Assembly (NCBI RefSeq): GCF_047722505.1
Contig: NZ_CP159814.1
Span: 248,001-312,000, forward strand
Reading direction: 5' to 3'
From: Pelagibacter sp047722505
Lineage (GTDB): Bacteria; Pseudomonadota; Alphaproteobacteria; Pelagibacterales; Pelagibacteraceae
Length of the DNA: 64,000 bases
In this document: one piece after another, positions 1 through 8,075 of the stretch
How positions within the stretch are numbered: position 1 is the stretch's first letter
Layout: the number at the start of each line of letters is the position of its first letter
Translations under genes and position numbers: made by a program
Notes under the pieces: model-generated
Databases searched by the model: none
Seen by the model: only the letters and a program-made list of their open reading frames with translations
What the model was told of the DNA's origin: nothing

Positions 1-41
1 AACTAAAAGAAAGTATTGTTTGGTTCCTTAAATAAAATTTA

Positions 42-677
42 TTACTTTACTGCAACAGCATAAATAGATTCGAAATGGCGTTCTTTTAAATCTAAATCTT
101 TTTCAAACTCGCGAAGCATCACTTGTTCAAAACCGCTTTTTTTAATTATATTAACCAAATTTTCCTCATCAAATAAATAATGGTGATGCCCATTTAAATA
201 GGCAATATAATTTACTTGATCTATGTGAGAGCCAGTGTTTGTGAGTCCAGGCTCGTACCAATTTTTTCTTTCTTCAAAATTTTTTTTATTTAGATATGAT
301 TCTATGTATAATCTTGAATTTGGAACGCAAACTTTAAGCTTTCCCCCTATTTTTAAAATTCTTTTACACTCCTTTAATATTAAAATTATATTATTGGAGT
401 TAAAATGCTCAAGGGTATGTGATGTATAAATTTCGTCAACAGTGTTTGTGTCTAATGGCAAAGGTTTTATTAAATTATGCGCAATATCACCACCTAAATA
501 GTCAATTGTTACAAAATCATTTCTCCCTTTTTTATTTGAACCTAGATCTAATTTTATTAATTTTTTTTTTTTTAAAATTTTCCATTTTTTTATCTGAAGA
601 GAGTAAATTATACTTTCTTTTATAAAATTATAAAACTCTTTAAGACCAGGTATTTTGACTAAAAATTTTTTGATCAT
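42..677 (-). CDS. class I SAM-dependent methyltransferase
   Basis: The 211-residue protein has a glycine-poor but recognisable SAM-binding motif I (LDLGSN, about residues 42-48), an acidic strand-2 end (TIDY), and the DEIYTSHTLEHF stretch typical of Methyltransf_11 proteins, followed by a KIGGKL motif. Such small enzymes often act on sugars, lipids or secondary metabolites; the substrate cannot be read from the sequence. The ATG overlaps the stop of the upstream 59-residue gene by one base (TAATG), so the two are probably co-translated. The first 40 residues are lysine-rich and amphipathic, perhaps for membrane association. Family call is confident, function is not. Confidence 0.75.
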   Translation of the reverse strand: MIKKFLVKIPGLKEFYNFIKESIIYSLQIKKWKILKKKKLIKLDLGSNKKGRNDFVTIDYLGGDIAHNLIKPLPLDTNTVDEIYTSHTLEHFNSNNIILILKECKRILKIGGKLKVCVPNSRLYIESYLNKKNFEERKNWYEPGLTNTGSHIDQVNYIAYLNGHHHYLFDEENLVNIIKKSGFEQVMLREFEKDLDLKERHFESIYAVAVK

Positions 678-856
678 TACTCTTTATAAATACCTAATTG
701 TTTATTTTTAGCTTTTTCTACATATTGTTTTAAATGTTTTTTTATCTTTTCAAGTTGACTAGGGTAAATATAAGAATTTCCAATTTCATTTACATCAGCA
801 AAAACAACACTGCACCACAACAAACCCAGGACCATGATTCTTAAAATCTTTTTCAT
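677..856 (-). CDS. small secreted protein, unknown function (59 aa)
   Basis: A 60-codon reading frame was found by hand. It begins MKKILRIMVLGLLWCSVVFA, a clear signal peptide (two lysines, hydrophobic core, VFA cleavage motif before Asp21). A charged mature part of about 39 residues follows, ending KNKQLGIYKE. Its stop codon shares one base with the ATG of the methyltransferase downstream, which supports real translation. A cysteine sits at residue 15 inside the hydrophobic core, so a lipoprotein is unlikely but not excluded. No homologue is recognised. It is the first gene leftward of the repeat-rich region before alaS. Confidence 0.6.
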   Translation of the reverse strand: MKKILRIMVLGLLWCSVVFADVNEIGNSYIYPSQLEKIKKHLKQYVEKAKNKQLGIYKE

Positions 857-994
857 TATTAAATTTTATCAAAAGATCTGAGAATTAACAATCTGATTTA
901 TCTCAAAAAGTTCTAGTCGCGGTTCTAGTTTATTGCTTCATTTGATCAGTCTTTACGCAAATTATTTTTAATCAATTTTAAATCGTCCGCATAA

Positions 995-1034
995 CTAGTG
1001 TGAGCTAGTGTCAGCTAGTGTGAGGTAGTGTGTT
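995..1034. repeat. four tandem 10-bp units, consensus CTAGTGTGAG
   Basis: Units start at 995, 1005, 1015 and 1025: CTAGTGTGAG, CTAGTGTCAG, CTAGTGTGAG and GTAGTGTGTT. The period equals about one helical turn, so the copies lie on one face of the DNA. Two further CTAGT copies sit at 913-917 and 925-929. No protein-coding function is apparent. Confidence 0.8.
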
Positions 1035-1038
1035 CCTC

Positions 1039-1064
1039 AAGTGCATAATTTAAGCACTTTTTTT
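1039..1064 (+). terminator. candidate intrinsic terminator with no annotated upstream gene
   Basis: AAGTGC (1039-1044) pairs with GCACTT (1054-1059) across a 9-base loop, and the Ts run on to 1064. The T-run is on the plus strand only, so it would end a rightward transcript, yet no plus-strand gene lies upstream in the window. It may end a small RNA that includes the 10-bp repeats, or act as a leader attenuator for alaS. Confidence 0.5.
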
Positions 1065-1111
1065 CCCTACACTTATCTAGACATCAAATTAAAAAGCTGT
1101 ATTTTAAATGT

Positions 1112-3781
1112 ATGGCTGACAAAACACTAAATCAAATTAGAACAACTTTTTTAGATTATTTTAAAAAGAATGATCACAGGATAGTTGAGTCTAGCAATTT
1201 AGTTCCAAATAATGATCCGACATTAATGTTTGCAAATTCAGGAATGGTACAATTTAAAAATGTATTCACTGGATTGGAAAAAAGAGACTATGTAAGAGCC
1301 ACAACCTCACAAAAATGTGTAAGGGCAGGAGGTAAGCATAACGACCTTGAAAATGTAGGCTATACACCAAGACATCATACATTTTTTGAAATGCTTGGAA
1401 ATTTTTCATTTGGAGATTATTTTAAAGAAGAGGCAATTAGTTATGCATGGAATTTAATAACTAAAGAGTTCGGAATTGATAAAAATCGTCTTCATGTAAC
1501 AGTTTACCATGACGATGAAGAAGCATTTAACTTTTGGAAGAAAATAGCTGGTTTTAGTGATGATAGAATAATCAAGATAGCAACATCAGATAACTTTTGG
1601 TCTATGGGTGACACAGGACCTTGCGGACCATGCTCAGAAATATTTTATGATCATGGTGATCATCTAGAAGGGGGCTTGCCAGGCACTAAAAATGAAGATG
1701 GTAACCGTTTTATAGAAATATGGAATTTAGTATTCATGCAATATGAGCAAATTTCAAAAGATAAAAGAATAGATTTACCCAAGCCATCTGTGGATACTGG
1801 CATGGGTCTTGAGAGAATAGCTGCACTATTACAAGGAACACACGATAACTACGAAACAGATCATTTTAAAAAACTAATACTATCTGCATCTGACACATTA
1901 AATGTTAAAGTAGATGAAGTTAACCAATCTAGCTTTAGAGTAATAGCAGATCATTTAAGAGCAAGTTCATTTTTATTAGCAGAGGGAGTTCTACCTTCAA
2001 ATGAAGGAAGAGGATATGTGCTTAGAAGAATTATGAGACGTGGAATGAGACATTCACATTTATTAGGTTCCAAAAAACCAGTCTTCTATAATATTTTTAA
2101 AACACTTCTAGAAGAAATGTCTAATAATTATCCTGAGTTAGAAAGAGCACAATCATTAATAAAAGAAACTTTGAAAACTGAAGAAGAAAAGTTTTTAGTT
2201 TTACTAGACAGAGGAATAAAAATATTAAATGAAGAGTTAGAGAAAGTGGAAAAAATATTACCTGGTGAAGTTGCGTTTAAACTTTATGATACATTTGGTT
2301 TTCCATTAGATTTAACAGAAGATATTTTGAAAAACAAATCATTGACTGTTGATGGCGATAAGTTTGATTTATTAATGAAAGAAAGTAAAGAATTAGCAAA
2401 AAAAAATTGGAAAGGATCAGGGGATAGTTCTATAGATCAAATATGGTTTGATATAAAAGATCGTTTAGGTGCAACTGATTTTTTAGGATATTCCACAGAT
2501 AAAGCAGAAGGTGTAATTACTTTGATTCTTAAAGGTGGCAAAGAAGTTCAAGATCTACAAAAAAATGATGAAGGAATTATAATTACAAATCAAACACCTT
2601 TTTATGGAGAATCTGGTGGGCAAGTTTCCGACACAGGAATAATTTCTAATGAGGTTTTTGAATTTGAAGTGACTGATGTTCAAAAAAAACTAGGGGATTT
2701 ATTTATCCATTATGGAAAAGTTATAAAAGGTTCGATTAAATTAAAAGATAGTGTTGAATTAAAAATAGATACACAGAGAAGAAATAATATTAGAGCCTAC
2801 CATTCTGCTACACATTTATTACACGAGGCATTAAGAAGAGTATTGGGTGAGCATGTAACTCAAAAGGGGTCTTTAGTTCAGTCTGATCGCTTAAGATTTG
2901 ATTTTAGTCATATGAAACCTATCTCAGATGAAGAGATGGTGAAAATTGAACATTATGTTAACTCAATAATTCAAAAAAAGTCAGAGGTGAAAACAAGAAT
3001 AATGACACCTAAAGAAGCAGTTGAGAGTGGTGCCCTAGCTTTATTTGGAGAAAAATATGGTGATGAAGTGAGAGTTTTGTCTATGGGGGATGAGGAAGGT
3101 AAATTTTTTTCAACAGAACTATGTGGAGGAACGCACGTTGTAAATACAACTGATATTGGAAAATTTAAAATTATAAGCCAATCATCTATTGCAGCAGGTG
3201 TTAGAAGAATTGAAGCCTTAAGAGACACACAGTTAGTTGATTTTTTAAAAGAGAAAGAAAACTTATCTAATCTGTCAGATCAAAAAAATGAAGCAGTTAT
3301 AAAAGAATTAGAGACAAAGATTGTTAAATTAGGAGGAAAACCTAACCTTCAAAATATTGATAAAGTAGACCTGATAAAAGATCTTAATAAACAATTTGAT
3401 CAACTTTCAGTTAACTCAATATTAAAAGATAAAGAAAAAAATAAAATTAGTGATCAAGTTATCAATGGATTTAAAGTCAGGTTTCAAAATATTATAGATT
3501 TACCATTTAAAGATCTACGTAAACTAATTGATGAAGGAAAAAAAGAAATTGGCGAAGGATTAGTAATAATTTACGCAATCAATGACAATAAAGTTGGATT
3601 AGCTGTAGGTGTTACCAAAAAATTAGAAGACAAGTTTGATGCTGTAAAAATTGTTAGAGCTGGATCAGAAATTATTGGTGGTAAAGGTGGCGGTGGAAGA
3701 GCTGACTTTGCTCAAGCAGGTGGAACATTGCCTGATAAAATTGAACAGTCTTTTGAAAATATTAAAAAATTAATTAATTAA
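1112..3781 (+). CDS. alaS: alanyl-tRNA synthetase
   Basis: This cytoplasmic enzyme charges tRNA-Ala. At 889 residues it is full length for bacterial AlaS. The class II catalytic core carries GDTGPCGPCSEI near residue 166 and GMGLERIAALLQ further on. The editing domain shows the zinc/catalytic set H564, H568, C671 and H675 (SATHLLHE and CGGTH). The C-terminal DHHA1-type domain has the glycine-rich GGKGGGGRADFAQAGG motif. The gene starts 48 bases after a T-run terminator. It ends convergently with icd, the two stop regions overlapping by 8 bases, so there is no room for a conventional terminator. Identification is secure. Confidence 0.98.
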   Translation: MADKTLNQIRTTFLDYFKKNDHRIVESSNLVPNNDPTLMFANSGMVQFKNVFTGLEKRDYVRATTSQKCVRAGGKHNDLENVGYTPRHHTFFEMLGNFSFGDYFKEEAISYAWNLITKEFGIDKNRLHVTVYHDDEEAFNFWKKIAGFSDDRIIKIATSDNFWSMGDTGPCGPCSEIFYDHGDHLEGGLPGTKNEDGNRFIEIWNLVFMQYEQISKDKRIDLPKPSVDTGMGLERIAALLQGTHDNYETDHFKKLILSASDTLNVKVDEVNQSSFRVIADHLRASSFLLAEGVLPSNEGRGYVLRRIMRRGMRHSHLLGSKKPVFYNIFKTLLEEMSNNYPELERAQSLIKETLKTEEEKFLVLLDRGIKILNEELEKVEKILPGEVAFKLYDTFGFPLDLTEDILKNKSLTVDGDKFDLLMKESKELAKKNWKGSGDSSIDQIWFDIKDRLGATDFLGYSTDKAEGVITLILKGGKEVQDLQKNDEGIIITNQTPFYGESGGQVSDTGIISNEVFEFEVTDVQKKLGDLFIHYGKVIKGSIKLKDSVELKIDTQRRNNIRAYHSATHLLHEALRRVLGEHVTQKGSLVQSDRLRFDFSHMKPISDEEMVKIEHYVNSIIQKKSEVKTRIMTPKEAVESGALALFGEKYGDEVRVLSMGDEEGKFFSTELCGGTHVVNTTDIGKFKIISQSSIAAGVRRIEALRDTQLVDFLKEKENLSNLSDQKNEAVIKELETKIVKLGGKPNLQNIDKVDLIKDLNKQFDQLSVNSILKDKEKNKISDQVINGFKVRFQNIIDLPFKDLRKLIDEGKKEIGEGLVIIYAINDNKVGLAVGVTKKLEDKFDAVKIVRAGSEIIGGKGGGGRADFAQAGGTLPDKIEQSFENIKKLIN

Positions 3782-4988
3782 GCTTTTTTTTAAGCTGTCC
3801 ATCTAACTCATCTAAGAAACCATTAGTAGTTAAATACTTACTTGAAGGACCAATTAAAATTGCTAAATCTTTAGTCATTGATCCATTTTCAACACAATCA
3901 ATACAAACCTTTTCTAAAGTTTTTGAAAAATTAATCAACTCTTCGTTTCCATCCAATTTTCCTCTGTGTGCAAGACCCCTAGTCCAAGCAAATATAGATG
4001 CAATTGGATTTGTAGAGGTTTCTTTACCTTGTTGATGCATTCTATAATGTCTTGTTACAGTTCCATGTGCTGCTTCAGCCTCCATTACTTTTCCATCTGG
4101 AGTTAATAGAACACTAGTCATTAAGCCTAAAGAGCCATATCCTTGTGCCATAGTATCAGACTGAACATCACCATCATAATTTTTACATGCCCAAATATAC
4201 TTACCACTCCATTTCATTGCACATGCTACCATGTCATCAATTAGTCTGTGTTCATAAGTAATTTTTAATTTTTCAAATTTTTCTTTAAACTCTTCATCAA
4301 ATATTTTTTGAAAAATATCTTTAAACCGGCCATCATATTGTTTTAGGATTGTATTTTTTGTTGATAAATAAACAGGCCATTCTTTAATCAAACCATAGCC
4401 GAAACAAGACCTTGCAAAATCCTCTATTGATTTATCTAAATTGTACATTGATAAAGCTATACCTGGCCCAGGAAAATTAAAAACTTCATATTTTATTTCT
4501 TGGCTACCATCTTCAGCTGTCCATTTAACTTCCATTTTACCTTTTCCGGGAACTTTAAAATCCGTTGCTCTATACTGATCTCCAAATGCATGTCTTCCAA
4601 TAATCACTGGGTCTGTCCATGAAGGTACTAATTTAGGAATATTTTTACAAACTATCGGCTCTCTAAACACAGTTCCTCCAATAATATTTCGGATAGTACC
4701 ATTTGGAGATCTCCACATCTTTTTTAAATCAAATTCTTCAACACGGGCTTCATCTGGTGTTATTGTTGCACATTTAATACCAACACCAATTTTTTTAATT
4801 GCAGTGGCTGAATCAATTGTTATCTGATCATTAGAATTATCTCGACTTTTCATGCCTAGATCAAAATATTCAATGCCTAAATCTAAATATGGAAGAATAA
4901 GTTTACTTTTAATAAACTCCCATATTATTCTTGTCATTTCATCGCCATCGAGTTCGGCAACTGGATTTTTAACCTTGATTTTAGCCAT
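3774..4988 (-). CDS. icd: NADP-dependent isocitrate dehydrogenase, eukaryote-like subfamily
   Basis: This TCA-cycle enzyme converts isocitrate to 2-oxoglutarate, CO2 and NADPH. The 404-residue length and the opening KVKNPVAELDGDEMTRIIW resemble the cytosolic/mitochondrial IDH1/IDH2 branch rather than E. coli Icd. Visible family motifs include SPNGTIRNIIGGTVFREPI (substrate binding), YDGRFKDIFQ, the metal-binding region LIDDMVACAMKWSG, and GTVTRHYR (NADP binding). Its 3' end overlaps alaS by 8 bases. Upstream, a 77-base gap separates it from the divergent psd gene and must hold both promoters. In SAR11-type genomes it would supply NADPH and the carbon skeleton for glutamate. Confidence 0.97.
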   Translation of the reverse strand: MAKIKVKNPVAELDGDEMTRIIWEFIKSKLILPYLDLGIEYFDLGMKSRDNSNDQITIDSATAIKKIGVGIKCATITPDEARVEEFDLKKMWRSPNGTIRNIIGGTVFREPIVCKNIPKLVPSWTDPVIIGRHAFGDQYRATDFKVPGKGKMEVKWTAEDGSQEIKYEVFNFPGPGIALSMYNLDKSIEDFARSCFGYGLIKEWPVYLSTKNTILKQYDGRFKDIFQKIFDEEFKEKFEKLKITYEHRLIDDMVACAMKWSGKYIWACKNYDGDVQSDTMAQGYGSLGLMTSVLLTPDGKVMEAEAAHGTVTRHYRMHQQGKETSTNPIASIFAWTRGLAHRGKLDGNEELINFSKTLEKVCIDCVENGSMTKDLAILIGPSSKYLTTNGFLDELDGQLKKKLN

Positions 4989-5065
4989 ATTTGAATAATT
5001 TATATTAGTAATTGTAATTTAGTGCTTTATATACATATTAATAAAAAATTATCAAATATAAGCTT
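4989..5065. promoter_or_regulatory. divergent promoter region icd / psd
   Basis: This 77-base, almost pure A/T gap lies between the start codons of two divergent genes, so it should contain at least one promoter in each direction. No confident -35/-10 pair can be assigned because nearly any hexamer matches TATAAT-like patterns at this base composition. Confidence 0.4.
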
Positions 5066-5713
5066 ATGTTAGAGAAAATTTTTCCAAAAATTCATTCTGA
5101 AGGATACAAATTTTTAGCTATATCTATTATTATAACAATTTTTTTATACTTCTTTAGCACCTTTCTAGGATTAATCGGTTTATTGTTATCGATATGGGTT
5201 TATTATTTTTTTAGAGACCCTGAACGAATTTCAATAAATGATGAAAATTATTTAACAAGTCCAGCAGATGGTGAAATTTTAATGGTTCATGAGGTAAATG
5301 GACCAAAAGAGCTAGGTTTAGAAGATAAAAAATTCACTAAGATAAGTATTTTTATGAATGTATTTGATTGTCACGTTAACAGAACACCCTGTGAAGGTAA
5401 AATTTCAGAAATACTTTATAAACCAGGAAAATTTTTAAACGCATCACTTGATAAAGCAAGTGAAGATAATGAAAGAAACTATTACAAGATAACGAATAAC
5501 CATGGAGAAGAAGTTATTGTTGTTCAAATTGCAGGTTTAATTGCCAGAAGAATAGTTTGTGAGTCTTCAAAGGATCAACAATTACAACAAGGCGAAAGAA
5601 TCGGAATGATAAGATTTGGAAGTAGAGCTGATGTTTATTTTGAAAATTATGAAACGTTAGTTAAAGTAGGACAAAAGACAATTGCTGGTGAAACGCTATT
5701 AGCTAAAAAGTAG
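5066..5713 (+). CDS. psd: phosphatidylserine decarboxylase proenzyme (short form)
   Basis: The enzyme converts phosphatidylserine to phosphatidylethanolamine at the inner membrane. At 215 residues it belongs to the short archaeal/alphaproteobacterial type. A membrane segment spans about residues 16-50. YYFFRDPER and the conserved SPADGEI motif follow. The self-cleavage site that yields the pyruvoyl group is the Gly185-Ser186 pair in IRFGSRADVYF. pssA begins three bases after the stop, so the two steps of phosphatidylethanolamine synthesis are co-transcribed. Confidence 0.95.
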   Translation: MLEKIFPKIHSEGYKFLAISIIITIFLYFFSTFLGLIGLLLSIWVYYFFRDPERISINDENYLTSPADGEILMVHEVNGPKELGLEDKKFTKISIFMNVFDCHVNRTPCEGKISEILYKPGKFLNASLDKASEDNERNYYKITNNHGEEVIVVQIAGLIARRIVCESSKDQQLQQGERIGMIRFGSRADVYFENYETLVKVGQKTIAGETLLAKK

Positions 5714-5716
5714 CTT

Positions 5717-6520
5717 ATGGAAAAACCTAAAAATAATTTTAAAATTGTATCAGATAAAAAAGCTAGAATGCTTTTGCCGAATGCACTGACATTAATAAAT
5801 GTATGTATTGGATTAAGTTCCATTAAATTTGCATTAGATGAAAAATTTGAATTATCTATTATAGCTATTATTTTTGCAGCAATTTTTGATGCATTAGATG
5901 GTAGAGTTGCAAGAATGTTGAAAGGAACCTCTTTAGTTGGAAAAGAATTAGACTCATTGGCAGATTTAATTAGTTTTGGAGTAGCTCCAGCCTTTATAAT
6001 GTATTTCTGGTCTTTAAATAATCTAGGTAAATTTGGTTGGTTACTCACGATGATTTTTGTAGTTTGTGTTGCACTTAGACTTGCACGATTTAATGTTAGC
6101 TCAAGCTCAGAGCCATCATGGAGAGACAATTACTTTGAAGGAGTGCCGTCGCCAGCAGGAGGAATTTTGGTGTTGATGCCATTAATATTAAGCATAAGCG
6201 AAATAGATTTAATCAAAATTAATTATAATATAGGAGTTCCAGCACTCTTTATTTTGATATCATTTTTATTGATCAGTAAAGTTCCAACATTTGCATTTAA
6301 AAAAATTTCTATACCACGCCACTTGACAATATTTGCATTGTTTGGAGTTGTTTTATTTTTTGGACTTTTATTAATATATACGTTTAAAGTTTTAGTTATT
6401 TGTGGGTTAATTTATATTTGCTTAATTCCAATTGGATACTTTAGTTATCAAAAAATTTATAAACAAAAAATTTTAAGCGGTGAAAATGACACCAATGAAG
6501 ATCTTGAAGACATATTGTAG
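5717..6520 (+). CDS. pssA: CDP-diacylglycerol-serine O-phosphatidyltransferase
   Basis: This membrane enzyme makes phosphatidylserine from CDP-diacylglycerol and serine, feeding the psd product immediately upstream. The CDP-alcohol phosphotransferase signature is intact: D58, D61-G62, A65-R66, G75, D79 and D83. Several hydrophobic segments after residue 100 match the multi-span family topology, and the 267-residue length is normal. The SPAGG segment near residue 145 is typical of the type II PssA group. The stop codon is followed directly by the ATG of the glycosyltransferase-like gene with no gap. Confidence 0.95.
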   Translation: MEKPKNNFKIVSDKKARMLLPNALTLINVCIGLSSIKFALDEKFELSIIAIIFAAIFDALDGRVARMLKGTSLVGKELDSLADLISFGVAPAFIMYFWSLNNLGKFGWLLTMIFVVCVALRLARFNVSSSSEPSWRDNYFEGVPSPAGGILVLMPLILSISEIDLIKINYNIGVPALFILISFLLISKVPTFAFKKISIPRHLTIFALFGVVLFFGLLLIYTFKVLVICGLIYICLIPIGYFSYQKIYKQKILSGENDTNEDLEDIL

Positions 6521-7432
6521 ATGAAAAAAAATGTAATTGTATCTCTGGCTGATTCAAATTACTTTGAATTACTCAATGAATTAGTCGATTCTATTAAGAG
6601 TTTTGAAAAAAGCAAAGATACAGCAATTTGTATTTTAGATGCCGGTTTGTCTGAGCAACAAATAAACATATTATCTAAAAAAGTAGACGAAATTAAATCA
6701 GCCGAATGGGATATTGATGTTCCAGCGTTTAAAGTAGAAGGAAAAGAGTGGTTAAAGAGTCAAGTATCTAGAGCTTTTTTACCAAAATATTTTCCCAGTT
6801 ATGAAAAATTTCTATGGATTGATTGTGATGCGTGGGTGAATGATTGGAATTCTGTTGAATTATATTTTAAAGCTTGTGAAAATGGTAAATTAGGAATTAC
6901 TCAAACATTAGGACCAGGATACAAAATAATGTCAAAAGTAAATTGGCTATTTGGGAAAGTAGCAATAATTAAATCTCAAAATTTTAAACATGCAATAAAA
7001 TCAAAAGTTGGAATTAATAAAGCAAGAAAATTAGCTTTTGCTCCACATATAAATATTGGAGTTTTTTCATTAGAAAAAAATTCACCAGGTTGGATTTCAT
7101 GGCAAAAAAATCTAGAACAAACATTAAAAAGTGGAAATATCTTTGGCTCAGAAGGTTTGGCTATCAATATGTCAGTTTATATAGATGAATTAGAAACTGA
7201 ATTTTTACCATTAAACTGCAATTGGATTGCTAGTAATTTGTTACCAAAATTTGATGAGATTAAAAATACATTCGTTGAACCTTACTTACCAAATTATGAA
7301 ATAGGAATTATGCACTTAGCTGCTGGAATTTGGGATTCTGATAAAGATATGAGGTTACATAAAGAAGTTAAAATTAATATTAAGACTATTCAGCAAAAAG
7401 TATTATTTAAAAGTCTAAGATTTGGTCATTAA
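6521..7432 (+). CDS. glycosyltransferase, GT8-like fold (putative)
   Basis: The 303-residue protein looks like a nucleotide-sugar transferase of the GT-A type. It has an N-terminal MKKNVIVSLADSNYF strand, a DxD metal/nucleotide-sugar site in WIDCDAWV (D101, D103), and a C-terminal GIMHLAAG stretch resembling the HxxG region of GT8 enzymes. No signal peptide is present, so it should act in the cytoplasm. It sits directly between phospholipid genes and rlmE with zero-base spacing on both sides, which may hint at glycolipid synthesis. The donor and acceptor are unknown. Confidence 0.6.
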   Translation: MKKNVIVSLADSNYFELLNELVDSIKSFEKSKDTAICILDAGLSEQQINILSKKVDEIKSAEWDIDVPAFKVEGKEWLKSQVSRAFLPKYFPSYEKFLWIDCDAWVNDWNSVELYFKACENGKLGITQTLGPGYKIMSKVNWLFGKVAIIKSQNFKHAIKSKVGINKARKLAFAPHINIGVFSLEKNSPGWISWQKNLEQTLKSGNIFGSEGLAINMSVYIDELETEFLPLNCNWIASNLLPKFDEIKNTFVEPYLPNYEIGIMHLAAGIWDSDKDMRLHKEVKINIKTIQQKVLFKSLRFGH

Positions 7433-8044
7433 TTGAAAAAGAATAGAATCTCTAAGAACTGGATTAACAAACAAAAAAGAGATATCTATGTTAGACAGTC
7501 CCAGGTGGATGGTTATCGAGCTAGATCTGCATATAAATTAATAGAAATAGATGAAAAATTTAAGATATTAAAAAATGGAATATCAGTAATAGATTTAGGT
7601 GCATCACCAGGTAGCTGGTCTCAATATATTTCAAGAACAGTGAAAAGTGGAAGATTAGTTTCAATTGACATAAAGGGTATGGAGGAAATTGAGAATACAA
7701 TTCAAATCAAAGGTGATTTTACTGATTTAGATTCTCAAGAAAAAATAAAAGCTTTATTCAAATCAAAAGTTGATGTTGTCGTGTCCGATATGGCTGTTAA
7801 TACAACGGGTATAAAGGATATAGATGCAATTTATACAGGTGAACTTGCCATGGAAGCCATGAATTTCTCTAAAGAAATGCTGGTTAAAGAAGGCCGATTT
7901 GTCTCTAAGATTTTTCTAGGTTCTTCTTTTAACGAAATTGTTGCATTGGGCAAAAAATTATTCAAAGAAGTTAAGGTATTTAAACCCAAGTCTAGTAGAA
8001 AAGAATCTAAGGAAAGTTTTATTATTTGTAAAATCTTAAGATAG
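7433..8044 (+). CDS. rlmE: 23S rRNA (uridine-2'-O)-methyltransferase RlmE/FtsJ
   Basis: The enzyme methylates the ribose of U2552 in the 23S rRNA A-loop, late in large-subunit assembly. The 203-residue length is normal. The K-D-K-E catalytic tetrad can be assigned as K35 (RSAYKL), D119 (VSDMA), K159 (VSKIF) and E194 (SKES). The SAM site is VIDLGASPGSWSQ. The most likely start is a TTG codon immediately after the stop of the upstream gene; no in-frame ATG precedes the conserved region. It ends 31 bases before guaB. Confidence 0.95.
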   Translation: MKKNRISKNWINKQKRDIYVRQSQVDGYRARSAYKLIEIDEKFKILKNGISVIDLGASPGSWSQYISRTVKSGRLVSIDIKGMEEIENTIQIKGDFTDLDSQEKIKALFKSKVDVVVSDMAVNTTGIKDIDAIYTGELAMEAMNFSKEMLVKEGRFVSKIFLGSSFNEIVALGKKLFKEVKVFKPKSSRKESKESFIICKILR

Positions 8045-8075
8045 AGACTTTTTTTTTGAGGGGAATCATATATAA

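Noticed and set aside
910..928. GTTC-N8-GTTC, resembling the alphaproteobacterial LexA (SOS) box
   Set aside because: The alphaproteobacterial consensus is GTTC-N7-GTTC; the spacing here is one base too long, and neither flanking gene is a typical SOS gene.
995..1034. Short regular repeats considered as a CRISPR array
   Set aside because: The 10-bp units are head to tail with no spacers, far below CRISPR repeat length, and no cas genes are present.
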